From the NCBI GenBank assembly GCA_014804695.1, contig JAAUZJ010000038.1, positions 1 to 64,000 of the forward strand: a stretch of DNA of 64,000 nucleotides, read 5' to 3'. The translations under genes and the position numbers were made by a program. Positions 1 to 8,200 of the stretch are shown here, one piece after another (within the stretch, counting starts at the first letter, position 1; each line of letters starts with the position of its first letter). The stretch comes from Lachnospiraceae bacterium. GTDB taxonomy: Bacteria > Bacillota > Clostridia > Lachnospirales > Lachnospiraceae. The notes beneath the pieces were generated by a model. It had not been told where the DNA came from and searched no databases. It was given only the letters and a program-made list of their open reading frames with translations.

Positions 1-654
1 ATGATTGCAGTGGCAGGCTACCTGAATTTCGCAGGCACAAAGGTAACGGATGAGGAAATTCTGACAGTTAACGGAGTTATTGAGACAGATGATATGGGAA
101 ATCTGGCATTGTCGGATGGAGATACGGATTACAGCGCATTGTTGGATTTGTCGGATGAAGACCTTGAGAATGCAGGCGGTGATATTTTGAGTCTGGATAG
201 TGATGTAGAGGTAATAAGTTCAGATACGAGCGATGAAGGAATAGAAGCGGTACTTGGAGATGAAGCACCGGGAGAAGCAGTTTTTACAGCATCTGCAGGA
301 ATGTCAACATTATCGGGAGCCAAGCTGCAGAAAGAGCAGACAAGGGCACAGAATAAGGAAACACTTTTAGAGATCATCAACAATGCCAATATCAGCGAAA
401 CCCAGAAACAGGAAGCCGTAGATAATATGATATCAATGACGGATATTGCCGAGAAGGAAACAGCTGCAGAGATCCTGCTTGAAGCAAAAGGTTTTGAGGA
501 TGCGGTTGTGAGCATTGACGGAGATACCGTAGACGTTGTAGTTAATTCTAAAGAATTGAACGAAGCACAGCGTGCACAGATTGAAGATATAGTAATCCGT
601 AAAACAGGAGTTAGCGCGGATGCAATTGTTATCAGTACGGTAAATTCAAACTAG
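1..654 (+). CDS. spoIIIAH: Stage III sporulation protein AH (SpoIIIAH), 5' end cut by window
   Basis: Forespore-engulfment channel component: in the family, SpoIIIAH sits in the mother-cell membrane and its YscJ/FliF-like C-terminal domain meets SpoIIQ from the forespore. Seen here: residues 1-12 (MIAVAGYLNFAG) look like the end of a membrane segment, then an acidic Ser/Asp-rich linker (about 15-100), then the conserved C-terminal domain from KETLLEIINN to ISTVNSN. The first ATG lies at base 1 and the family normally has about 15-20 more N-terminal residues with a basic start, so the true start is probably upstream of the window. The rest of spoIIIAA-AG would be expected further upstream. No frame disruption is visible. 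Confidence 0.85.
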   Translation: MIAVAGYLNFAGTKVTDEEILTVNGVIETDDMGNLALSDGDTDYSALLDLSDEDLENAGGDILSLDSDVEVISSDTSDEGIEAVLGDEAPGEAVFTASAGMSTLSGAKLQKEQTRAQNKETLLEIINNANISETQKQEAVDNMISMTDIAEKETAAEILLEAKGFEDAVVSIDGDTVDVVVNSKELNEAQRAQIEDIVIRKTGVSADAIVISTVNSN

Positions 655-674
655 GTGCATATTTGTAAGTTTCG

Positions 675-683
675 TGGTATACT
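675..683 (+). promoter_or_regulatory. Putative extended -10 promoter of deoB
   Basis: TGGTATACT gives an extended -10 (TG, one base, TATACT) with no good -35. The same block, TGGTATACTAATCAAA here, recurs nearly unchanged before the Asp23 gene (4972-4988). It sits just behind spoIIIAH, so deoB could be transcribed separately from the spoIIIA operon. A strong ribosome site AAGGAGG (714-720) follows. Confidence 0.4.
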
Positions 684-726
684 AATCAAAGGTTTGATTC
701 AGTAGTGAATATTAAGGAGGCAAAAG

Positions 727-1881
727 ATGAAAAGAGTTTTTCTGATAGTATTAGATAGCTTTGGAATAGGTGAAATGGAAGATGCGGCGGAGTATAACGA
801 TAAGGGAACGAATACTCTTAAGTCCGTATCTTCCAGTTCGTATTTTCATATGCCCAATATGGGGCAGCTTGGTCTCTTCAATTTGGACGGGGTAGATTGT
901 GGGGAAAAGGCCGCAGAGCCGGCTGCAAGAATTGCCCGAATGAAGGAAGCTTCAAAGGGAAAAGATACAACTATAGGACATTGGGAAATTGCGGGAATAA
1001 TATCTAAGAAACCATTACCGGTTTATCCTAATGGTTTTCCGGAAGATTTGCTGGGTAAGTTCAGTGAACTGACAGGCAGGGGTATACTTTGCAATAAGCC
1101 GTATTCGGGTACGGAGGTTATTAAAGACTACGGGGATGAACATGTAAGGAGCGGTAAACTTATTGTCTATACATCAGCGGATAGTGTTTTCCAGATTGCA
1201 GCACATGAAGATATTGTACCGGTAGAGACTTTGTATGAATACTGCCGCATTGCAAGGGAATTATTACAAGGAGAGCATGGTGTCGGAAGGGTTATTGCAA
1301 GGCCTTTTATCGGAGAAAGCGGCAATTACACAAGGACTCCCAGACGGCATGATTTTTCGCTTAAGCCTCCGGCCGTAACGATGTTAAACCAGTTAAGCGA
1401 AGCGGGTAAGAGCGTTATTTCCGTAGGAAAGATTTATGATATTTTTGCCGGAGAGGGAATAACCGAATTTACTTATACCAAGGGCAACGAAGAGGGAATA
1501 GAGAAGACTCTTGAGTATATGGATAAAGATTTTGAGGGCTTGTGCTTTGTAAATCTGGTGGATTATGATATGCTGTATGGACATAGAAATGATATTGACG
1601 GTTATGCCAAGGCGCTTAGCTATTTTGACGCGAAACTGCCGGAAATTTATGCTAAGCTTCGTGATGATGATATATTGATGATTACGGCAGATCATGGATG
1701 TGATCCGGGCTATACGGTGTCAACCGACCATTCAAGGGAGCATACACCATTTATAATGTATGGTAAGAATGTAGTACCTGGAAACCTTGGAACCAGAGAT
1801 ACATTTTCTGACATTGGTGTCACAATACTTGATTATTTTGGAATAAAACCGAAGTTTGAGGGAAAATCAATGCTAGGTTGA
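727..1881 (+). CDS. deoB: Phosphopentomutase
   Basis: Interconverts ribose-1-phosphate/deoxyribose-1-phosphate with the 5-phosphates in nucleoside salvage; cytosolic, alkaline-phosphatase-superfamily metalloenzyme. The N-terminus FLIVLDSFGIGEMEDA holds the first metal-binding Asp; TTIGHWEI is typical of DeoB; and the C-terminal ITADHGCDPG ... STDHSREHTPF carries the remaining metal-binding Asp/His residues. Length 384 matches the family (about 390). Start supported by AAGGAGG six bases upstream. In many Clostridia deoB sits near xerD; here it lies between spoIIIAH and asp23, with prfC following. Its stop codon is inside a long hairpin (1873-1905). Confidence 0.95.
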   Translation: MKRVFLIVLDSFGIGEMEDAAEYNDKGTNTLKSVSSSSYFHMPNMGQLGLFNLDGVDCGEKAAEPAARIARMKEASKGKDTTIGHWEIAGIISKKPLPVYPNGFPEDLLGKFSELTGRGILCNKPYSGTEVIKDYGDEHVRSGKLIVYTSADSVFQIAAHEDIVPVETLYEYCRIARELLQGEHGVGRVIARPFIGESGNYTRTPRRHDFSLKPPAVTMLNQLSEAGKSVISVGKIYDIFAGEGITEFTYTKGNEEGIEKTLEYMDKDFEGLCFVNLVDYDMLYGHRNDIDGYAKALSYFDAKLPEIYAKLRDDDILMITADHGCDPGYTVSTDHSREHTPFIMYGKNVVPGNLGTRDTFSDIGVTILDYFGIKPKFEGKSMLG

Positions 1882-1905
1882 AAAATCAGAGATTTTTCAA
1901 CTTAG
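1873..1905 (+). other. Long hairpin overlapping the deoB stop codon
   Basis: Arms CTAGGTTGAAAAATC (1873-1887) and GATTTTTCAACTTAG (891 bases after 1000, i.e. 1891-1905) pair over 15 bp with G-U wobbles around the three-base loop AGA. The deoB TGA (1879-1881) lies in the left arm. No U-run follows, so it is more likely an mRNA processing or stability element between deoB and prfC than a simple terminator. Confidence 0.6.
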
Positions 1906-1930
1906 TATTGGAAGAATGGAGGATAAAAAC

Positions 1931-3523
1931 GTGGGCAATTTTGCAGACGAAATTAACAGAAGAAGGACTTTTGCAATTATATCACATCCGGATGCGGGTA
2001 AGACAACACTGACAGAGAAGTTTCTTTTGTATGGAGGAGCAATTAATCTGGCGGGAAGTGTTAAAGGTAAGGCAACTACAAGGCATGCGGTTTCAGACTG
2101 GATGGAGATTGAGAAAGAAAGAGGAATTTCAGTCACATCATCGGTACTGCAGTTTCAGTATGACGGTTTTTGCATAAATATTCTGGACACGCCGGGGCAT
2201 CAGGATTTCTCGGAAGATACCTACCGTACGCTTATGGCGGCGGATTCGGCGGTCATGGTCATAGATGCATCTAAGGGTGTTGAGGCGCAGACCAGAAAGC
2301 TGTTTAAGGTGTGCGTTATGCGTAAGATTCCTATTTTTACGTTTATAAATAAGATGGATAGGGATGCTAATGATACTTTTGAACTCTTAGATGAAATTGA
2401 GAAGGAACTAGGTATTGCAACCTGTCCTATTAATTGGCCGATTGGCTCAGGCAAGGCTTTTAAAGGAGTATATGAGAGAGAAACGAGAAGTGTAATTACT
2501 TATTCGGATACGGAGAAGGGAACTAAAGAAGGACATGCTACACGGATTCCGGTTGATGAAGATGATACGCTTTTATCATATATAGGTGCAGAGGCCAAGG
2601 ACAAGCTTACCGACGAGATAGAATTATTGGACGGAGCAAGTGCGGAGTACGATTTGGAGAGTATTCGTGCAGGAGAGCTTACACCGGTGTTCTTTGGCTC
2701 GGCACTTACGAATTTTGGCGTAGAAATCTTTTTACAACATTTCCTCAAAATGACTACGACTCCGTTGCCGCGTAAGGCGGATACAGGTCTTATTGATCCT
2801 GTAGAAAATGAATTTTCAGCGTTTGTATTTAAGATTCAGGCGAATATGAATAAGGCACATAGGGACAGAATTGCGTTTATGCGAATCTGTTCGGGTAAAT
2901 ATGAGTCAAGTATGGAAGTTAAACATGTGCAGGGAAACAAAGTAATGAGACTTTCCCAGCCGCAGCAGATAATGGCCGATGAGCGCAAAATATTAACAGA
3001 GGCCTATGCCGGAGATATAATAGGAGTGTTTGATCCGGGAATTTTTTCAATAGGAGATACACTGTGTATGCCTAGGGAACAGTTCATGTATGAGGGCATA
3101 CCGACCTTTGCACCTGAGCATTTTGCAAGAGTGCGTCAATTGGATACAATGAAGAGAAAACAGTTTGTTAAAGGAATTACACAGATTGCACAAGAGGGAG
3201 CAATTCAGATTTTTCAGGAATTTAATACTGGTATGGAAGAAATAATTGTCGGAGTTGTCGGTGTACTGCAGTTCGATGTCCTAAAATACCGGTTGGAGAA
3301 TGAATATAACGTAGAAATCCGGCTGGAAAATCTACCTTATGAATATATCAGGTGGATTGAAAATAAAGAAATTGATTTGGACAGGCTGACAGGAACCTCT
3401 GATATGAAGAAAATTAAAGATTTGAAGGGTGACCCGTTGCTGTTATTTATTAATCAGTGGAGTATCGGAATGACAGTGGAGAGAAATGAAGGCTTAATCT
3501 TGTCTGAATTTGGTAGAAATTAG
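1931..3523 (+). CDS. prfC: Peptide chain release factor 3 (RF3 GTPase)
   Basis: Translational GTPase that recycles RF1/RF2 after termination. G1 HPDAGKTT, switch-I region ERGISVTSS, G3 DTPGHQDF and G4 NKMDRD are all present, followed by the RF3 domain-II and C-terminal domains (ending LILSEFGRN). Length about 530, normal for RF3. Start: an ATG at 1916 has no usable ribosome site, whereas GTG at 1931 follows TGGAGG (1917-1922) at 8 bases and gives the typical short N-terminus MGNFADEINRRRTFA; GTG is therefore chosen. It lies 50 bases after deoB across a hairpin. Confidence 0.93.
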   Translation: MGNFADEINRRRTFAIISHPDAGKTTLTEKFLLYGGAINLAGSVKGKATTRHAVSDWMEIEKERGISVTSSVLQFQYDGFCINILDTPGHQDFSEDTYRTLMAADSAVMVIDASKGVEAQTRKLFKVCVMRKIPIFTFINKMDRDANDTFELLDEIEKELGIATCPINWPIGSGKAFKGVYERETRSVITYSDTEKGTKEGHATRIPVDEDDTLLSYIGAEAKDKLTDEIELLDGASAEYDLESIRAGELTPVFFGSALTNFGVEIFLQHFLKMTTTPLPRKADTGLIDPVENEFSAFVFKIQANMNKAHRDRIAFMRICSGKYESSMEVKHVQGNKVMRLSQPQQIMADERKILTEAYAGDIIGVFDPGIFSIGDTLCMPREQFMYEGIPTFAPEHFARVRQLDTMKRKQFVKGITQIAQEGAIQIFQEFNTGMEEIIVGVVGVLQFDVLKYRLENEYNVEIRLENLPYEYIRWIENKEIDLDRLTGTSDMKKIKDLKGDPLLLFINQWSIGMTVERNEGLILSEFGRN

Positions 3524-3551
3524 TGTCACCCAATATGCAGAAGGTGATTTC

Positions 3552-4883
3552 ATGAAAAGAGTTTTTTGCTTATTTTTGAGTATGGTGGTTTTATCATTTG
3601 GTCTTGTTTATCTTAGGGGAACTGATGTAATTTCGATGTTTCCGGTATCAGAAAATGATGTGCAGGCAGAAATCGCGGATACAGGGACAGAAAATGAAAT
3701 AACTAATGTTATTAATAGTGGATCAGAAGATAAAGATACCAAGCCATATACTGCAACCGGACAAACAGTTCAGATACAAGAGGGCGAAGATATTGTAGTA
3801 TCAAAACGCTCAGATGTTTTTGCAGAAGCGGGAGAACTTAACAGTGATATCAGACAGAGCATTAGAGAAGAACAGGCTTCGTCCTATTCGTTTAGCCAGC
3901 TATCCGAAAAAGAGCAGGATATATATATAGAAATTTTGTGGACACTGCAGGGCTTTAGAGAGAATGTGAAACTATCAAGTCTGGATAATGATGAGATTTC
4001 CAATATATTTCAGTGCGTGTTGAATGACCACCCGGAAATATTTTATGTGGACGGTTATACTTATACTCAATATACGTTAGGTGATGTAATTAAGAAAATT
4101 ACTTTTACCGGAACTTACAGCATGGAGTCTGAAGAAGCTATAGAACGCCAGAAAAAGATAGATAATTATGTAAGCCAGTGCCTGGGTGAGTTATCGCAGG
4201 ATGCAGATGAATATGAGACGGTAAAGTATATCTATGAATATCTGATAAATCATACGGAATATGACAATTCCGCAGAGGACAGCCAGAATATCTGCTCGGT
4301 TTTCATAGATGGGAAATCGGTTTGTCAGGGATATGCCAAGGCAACCCAGTATTTACTGCAAGAAGCCGGAATAGAAGCGGTTCTCGTATTGGGAACGGTT
4401 TCGACGGGAGAAGGACATGCATGGAATCTGGTAAGCATAGACGGAGAATGGTACTATGTGGATACAACATGGGGAGACGCTTCATATCAGGCGGTAGGTA
4501 AGGGAGGCTCTTATTCCGAAGATAAGATACCGACGATTAATTATGATTATTTGTGTGTTACTACGGAGCAGCTTGGTAAGACTCATACTATTGATAATGT
4601 GGTAGACATGCCTGATTGCACATCCATGAACGATAATTATTATGTGAGGGAAGGCCTCTATTTTACATCAGTTGATGAAGAACAGCTATCAGGTATTTTT
4701 CAGGATGGGTATGATAAAGGCAGGACATATATAACCTTAAAATGCGCTTCGGAAGGAATTTATAATGAACTTCACGACAAACTTATTACAAATCAGGAAA
4801 TTTTCCATTACCTTGACTGTCCGGACGGAGTGGTTTCCTATACGGAGAATTCCGGGCAGTACAGCATGAGCTTTTGGCTTTGA
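3552..4883 (+). CDS. Secreted transglutaminase-like (papain-fold) protein
   Basis: N-terminal signal or membrane anchor (MKRVFCLFLSMVVLSFGLVY), an acidic linker to about residue 100, then a transglutaminase-like core around residues 205-320. Catalytic Cys is in SVCQGYAKA, His in GEGHAWNL and Asp in YYVDTTWGD, the Cys-His-Asp triad of the family. Probable role is cell-surface protein or peptide crosslinking/proteolysis; substrate unknown. ATG at 3552 is preferred because AAGGTGA lies 5-6 bases upstream. It begins 28 bases after prfC and ends before a terminator, so it is the last gene of the deoB-prfC block. The C-terminal 100 residues are not recognised. Confidence 0.75.
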   Translation: MKRVFCLFLSMVVLSFGLVYLRGTDVISMFPVSENDVQAEIADTGTENEITNVINSGSEDKDTKPYTATGQTVQIQEGEDIVVSKRSDVFAEAGELNSDIRQSIREEQASSYSFSQLSEKEQDIYIEILWTLQGFRENVKLSSLDNDEISNIFQCVLNDHPEIFYVDGYTYTQYTLGDVIKKITFTGTYSMESEEAIERQKKIDNYVSQCLGELSQDADEYETVKYIYEYLINHTEYDNSAEDSQNICSVFIDGKSVCQGYAKATQYLLQEAGIEAVLVLGTVSTGEGHAWNLVSIDGEWYYVDTTWGDASYQAVGKGGSYSEDKIPTINYDYLCVTTEQLGKTHTIDNVVDMPDCTSMNDNYYVREGLYFTSVDEEQLSGIFQDGYDKGRTYITLKCASEGIYNELHDKLITNQEIFHYLDCPDGVVSYTENSGQYSMSFWL

Positions 4884-4907
4884 AAAGCTATTAATAAGCA
4901 ATCAAAA

Positions 4908-4944
4908 ATGATTATAAGTTTATGGTATAATCATAAGTTTTTTT
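4908..4944 (+). terminator. Rho-independent terminator after the transglutaminase gene
   Basis: Arms ATGATTATA (4908-4916) and TATAATCAT (4926-4934), followed by AAG and a run of seven T. It closes the deoB-prfC block before the asp23 promoter. Confidence 0.75.
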
Positions 4945-4971
4945 ATAAGACTATGCAAAATTTATAAATTT

Positions 4972-4980
4972 TGGTATACT
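4972..4980 (+). promoter_or_regulatory. Putative extended -10 promoter of the asp23-nusB operon
   Basis: TGGTATACT is an extended -10, placed after a terminator and 30 bases before the next start codon. No convincing -35 at 16-18 bases. The following bases AAATCAAA resemble those at the deoB promoter. Confidence 0.5.
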
Positions 4981-5009
4981 AAATCAAATTGGAAGAATGG
5001 GGGATTTAT

Positions 5010-5396
5010 ATGGAACAGGAAATGGGTAAAAATACATTTGAATTACAGGAAGATGATAAGTTAGGCTCAGTTAAGATAGCGGATGACGTAGTAGCTATGA
5101 TTGCAGCGCTTGCGGCAACAGAGGTAGAAGGTGTTGCGGCTATGTCAGGAAATGTAACCAATGAGCTGCTTAGCAGGGTAGGCGTTAAAAATATGGCAAA
5201 GGGCGTAAGGGTAGAAGTTGTATCCAAAAAGGTAAAGATAGATTTGGCAATTATGATGGAGTATGGCTATAATATTCCCGCAACCTGTCAGCGCGTGCAG
5301 ACCAGGGTAAAAAACGCAGTTGAAAATATGACTGGTTTAGATGTAACGGACGTTAATATTCGCATAGCGGGAGTTAATGTATCTAAAGACAAATAA
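5010..5396 (+). CDS. Asp23/Gls24 family envelope stress response protein (AmaP/YqhY type)
   Basis: Small cytosolic or membrane-associated protein of the Asp23 family; in Firmicutes the copy next to nusB (YqhY-like) is linked to envelope and lipid homeostasis. The core GSVKIADDVVAMIAALAATE and the C-terminal VQTRVKNAVENMTGLDV block are diagnostic. Length about 128. ATG at 5010 is preferred over TTG at 4989 because GGGGGA lies 6-10 bases ahead. First gene of the run that continues through nusB, xseA, xseB, ispA, dxs. Confidence 0.85.
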   Translation: MEQEMGKNTFELQEDDKLGSVKIADDVVAMIAALAATEVEGVAAMSGNVTNELLSRVGVKNMAKGVRVEVVSKKVKIDLAIMMEYGYNIPATCQRVQTRVKNAVENMTGLDVTDVNIRIAGVNVSKDK

Positions 5397-5414
5397 GACG
5401 AAATAGGAGCCTAC

Positions 5415-5810
5415 ATGAGCAGAAGAGAATTGAGGGAACAGATTTTTAAACTTCTGTTTCGTATAGAATTTAATTCATTGGAAGAGATGCCCGAACAGGA
5501 GAAGCTGTTTTTTGAGGATGACTGCATTGCGGATGCTGAGGATGCGAAATATATTTCTTCCAAATATCAAAACATTGTGGAAAAATTAGAAGCAATTGAC
5601 AATATGCTGAATGAAAGGGCTGAGAATTGGGATACTGCAAGAATGGGAAAGGTGGATCTGACAATTCTGCGGCTTGCAGTATATGAAATGACTTATGATG
5701 ATGAAGTCCCGACCGGAGTCGCAATCAATGAAGCGGTAGAGCTTGCCAAGAAATTCGGACAGGATGCTTCATCCAGCTTTGTTAACGGCATTTTAGCAAA
5801 ATTTGCATAA
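5415..5810 (+). CDS. nusB: Transcription antitermination factor NusB
   Basis: All-helical RNA-binding protein that acts with NusE (S10) at boxA elements of rRNA operons. The N-terminus MSRRELREQIFKLLFR and the C-terminal block GVAINEAVELAKKFGQ ... FVNGILAKFA are characteristic. Length 131, normal. TAGGAG lies 7 bases before the ATG; 18 bases separate it from the Asp23 gene, so they are co-transcribed. Confidence 0.95.
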   Translation: MSRRELREQIFKLLFRIEFNSLEEMPEQEKLFFEDDCIADAEDAKYISSKYQNIVEKLEAIDNMLNERAENWDTARMGKVDLTILRLAVYEMTYDDEVPTGVAINEAVELAKKFGQDASSSFVNGILAKFA

Positions 5811-5838
5811 GTATTTACAAACTATAACAGGTGTTATC

Positions 5839-7059
5839 ATGCAGAATGTGTATACAGTAGCCCAGGTTAATTCATATATTAAAAATATGTTCACGCAGGA
5901 TTTTATGCTGCAGTCGATTTCGGTAAAGGGAGAGGTCAGCAATTGTAAATATCATTCATCAGGACATATTTATTTTACGCTAAAAGATGCTAAAGGTGCA
6001 ATCGCATGCGTTATGTTTGCCGGAAGCAGAAGCGGACTTAACTTTAGGATGATAGACGGACAGCAGGTTGTTGTAAGCGGAACAGTTGATGTATATGAGC
6101 GTGACGGTAAATATCAGTTGTACGCAAGGGAAATCAAACAGGACGGCGCGGGTGCGCTTTATGAACGCTTTGAGCGTCTGAAAGCTGAGCTTGAAGAGCG
6201 TGGTATGTTTGCGGCGGAATATAAGCAGCCCATCCCCCGTTATATCAATCGTCTTGGCGTGATTACGGCGCAGACAGGCGCAGCAGTCAGGGATATAATA
6301 CAGATAGCATCGAGAAGAAATCCTTACGTACAGATAATTCTCTATCCCGCGATTGTTCAGGGAGATATGGCGGTTCCAAGTATTGTGAATGGTATTCATG
6401 CAATGGAGCGCTTTAATGTTGATACGATCATAGTCGGAAGAGGCGGCGGATCAATAGAAGATTTATGGGCTTTTAATGAAGAAGCGGTGGCACAGGCGAT
6501 TTTTGACTGCCCTATTCCTATTATTTCTGCAGTCGGACATGAAACCGATACAACAATTGCAGACTTTGTAGCGGATTTGCGGGCACCGACACCTTCAGCG
6601 GCGGCAGAATTGGCGGTATATCCCATAGAGCGGTTAAATGACGAACTTAATGAATATGCATATACAATGCAGCGTCTGCTTAAAGGTCGTATAGATTTTT
6701 ACAGAGGGTGTTTGGAAAAGTACCAAATGCAGATTAAATACTTAAGCCCATCTAACCAAATCCGTGAAAAGCGTACATATATGCTTAAGTTAGAAGATAT
6801 GCTCTATGACAGTATGATTCGCAAGATTTCGGACAAGCGTCACAGCCTCGCGCTTTATATTGAGCAAATGAAAGGTTTATCGCCGCTTGAGAAACTTAAC
6901 CAAGGTTATTCATATGTCTCGGATATGCGGGGAAGAACAGTCTATAGTATAGAACAGGTTAAACCGGATGAGGAACTACATGTTTATGTAAAAGACGGTA
7001 TGCTCAATGCAAAAGTGACAAATAGGCAGAAAATATCATGGGAGGGTTCTTGTGAGTAA
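5839..7059 (+). CDS. xseA: Exodeoxyribonuclease VII large subunit
   Basis: Catalytic subunit of the single-strand exonuclease ExoVII. The N-terminal OB-fold domain (SVKGEVSNCKYHSSGHIYF, about residues 18-100) is followed by the nuclease core with IIVGRGGGSIEDLW, AVGHETDTTIAD and RAPTPSAAAEL, and a long helical C-terminal stalk. Length 406, typical. The frame opens at 5803, inside nusB, but ATG 5839 after ACAGGTG matches the family N-terminus MQNVYTVAQVNSYIK. It overlaps xseB by 8 bases. Confidence 0.95.
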   Translation: MQNVYTVAQVNSYIKNMFTQDFMLQSISVKGEVSNCKYHSSGHIYFTLKDAKGAIACVMFAGSRSGLNFRMIDGQQVVVSGTVDVYERDGKYQLYAREIKQDGAGALYERFERLKAELEERGMFAAEYKQPIPRYINRLGVITAQTGAAVRDIIQIASRRNPYVQIILYPAIVQGDMAVPSIVNGIHAMERFNVDTIIVGRGGGSIEDLWAFNEEAVAQAIFDCPIPIISAVGHETDTTIADFVADLRAPTPSAAAELAVYPIERLNDELNEYAYTMQRLLKGRIDFYRGCLEKYQMQIKYLSPSNQIREKRTYMLKLEDMLYDSMIRKISDKRHSLALYIEQMKGLSPLEKLNQGYSYVSDMRGRTVYSIEQVKPDEELHVYVKDGMLNAKVTNRQKISWEGSCE

Positions 7060-7297
7060 TAAAATTAAAGAAAATACAGATAATATAAATAAGGAACCTG
7101 ACATTTCTTTAGAAGAGGCTTTTGATCAGATAGAGAATGTAATAGAGCGTTTGGAGGAAGAAGATATTACCTTGGATGAGTCGTTTAAGGCATATCAGGA
7201 CGGAATGAAGCTTCTTGCTTATTGCAACGGGAAAATAGACAAGGTAGAAAAACAGGTACTTAAAATAAACGAAAACGGTGAACTGGATGAATTTTAA
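7052..7297 (+). CDS. xseB: Exodeoxyribonuclease VII small subunit
   Basis: Small helical subunit that coats the XseA stalk. Core SLEEAFDQIENVIERLEEED and LDESFKAYQDGMKL identify it. 81 residues, normal. GTG start, set by GGAGGG (7041-7046) at 5 bases; it overlaps the last codons of xseA, indicating translational coupling of the two subunits. Confidence 0.93.
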   Translation: MSNKIKENTDNINKEPDISLEEAFDQIENVIERLEEEDITLDESFKAYQDGMKLLAYCNGKIDKVEKQVLKINENGELDEF

Positions 7298-8189
7298 CGA
7301 AGAATTGAAAGAGAAAACACGCTATATTGAAGGGGTTTTAGACGCATATCTTCCAAAGGAAGAAGGATATCAGAAAACTGTTATTGAAGCTATGAACTAT
7401 TCGGTACTCGCAGGAGGGAAAAGACTGCGCCCTATGCTTATGGCAGAAACCTATAAAATGTTTGGCGGTGAAGGAAAGATTGTGGAACCATTCATGGCAG
7501 CAATGGAGATGATACATAATTATTCACTTGTGCATGATGACCTCCCTGCTATGGATAATGACGAGTATAGACGTGGAAGAAAAACGACGCATGCCGTATA
7601 CGGAGAGGGTATGGCAGTGCTTGCCGGAGACGGTTTACTAAACTATGCGTTTGAGACAGCCTGTTTGGCATTTGAAATGGCTGAAAACTATGAAAAATAT
7701 AAACAGACAGCTTATGCGCTTTCCATTCTTTCAAAAAAGGCCGGAATATACGGTATGATAGGCGGTCAGTGCGCAGATATTGAAGCAGAGGATTCTCAGG
7801 AAAGCGTAACCAAAGAACTGCTCCTTTTTATACATGAGCATAAGACGGCAGCACTCATACAGAGCGCGATGATGATAGGAGCAATTCTTGCCGGGGCGGA
7901 CAAGAAGCAGGTGGATGAACTGGAAAAATGCGCCTATAACATAGGAGTTGCTTTTCAGATACAGGATGATATTCTGGATGTCACCGGAAGTATTGAAGTG
8001 TTAGGAAAGCCCATTGGCAGTGATGAGAAGAACAATAAAATAACATATGTTACTATGCATGGAGTGGAAAAATCTAAGGAGAAGGTAGCTGAAATGTCAG
8101 GTGAAGCTATTGCTATTCTTAAATCTTTTCCTAAGAGAAATCTGTTTTTGGAGAAATTGGCAGAGCAGTTGATTTACAGGGAAAAATAA
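7287..8189 (+). CDS. ispA: Polyprenyl synthetase (farnesyl/geranyl diphosphate synthase)
   Basis: Condenses isopentenyl diphosphate with allylic diphosphates; supplies precursors for undecaprenyl phosphate and quinones. First Asp-rich motif VHDDLPAMDND, substrate-binding AGGKRLRP near residue 40, second Asp-rich motif FQIQDDILD. Length 300, normal. ATG 7287 is chosen over in-frame GTG 7278 because GGTGA lies at a usable distance; it overlaps xseB by 11 bases. Neighbour dxs supplies the pathway's first intermediate, so isoprenoid synthesis is clustered here. Confidence 0.92.
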   Translation: MNFNEELKEKTRYIEGVLDAYLPKEEGYQKTVIEAMNYSVLAGGKRLRPMLMAETYKMFGGEGKIVEPFMAAMEMIHNYSLVHDDLPAMDNDEYRRGRKTTHAVYGEGMAVLAGDGLLNYAFETACLAFEMAENYEKYKQTAYALSILSKKAGIYGMIGGQCADIEAEDSQESVTKELLLFIHEHKTAALIQSAMMIGAILAGADKKQVDELEKCAYNIGVAFQIQDDILDVTGSIEVLGKPIGSDEKNNKITYVTMHGVEKSKEKVAEMSGEAIAILKSFPKRNLFLEKLAEQLIYREK

Positions 8190-8200
8190 AGGTGAACACT

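Noticed and set aside
5803-5838. Longer xseA start overlapping nusB
   Set aside because: The extra 12 residues are not family-like and the ribosome site fits 5839.
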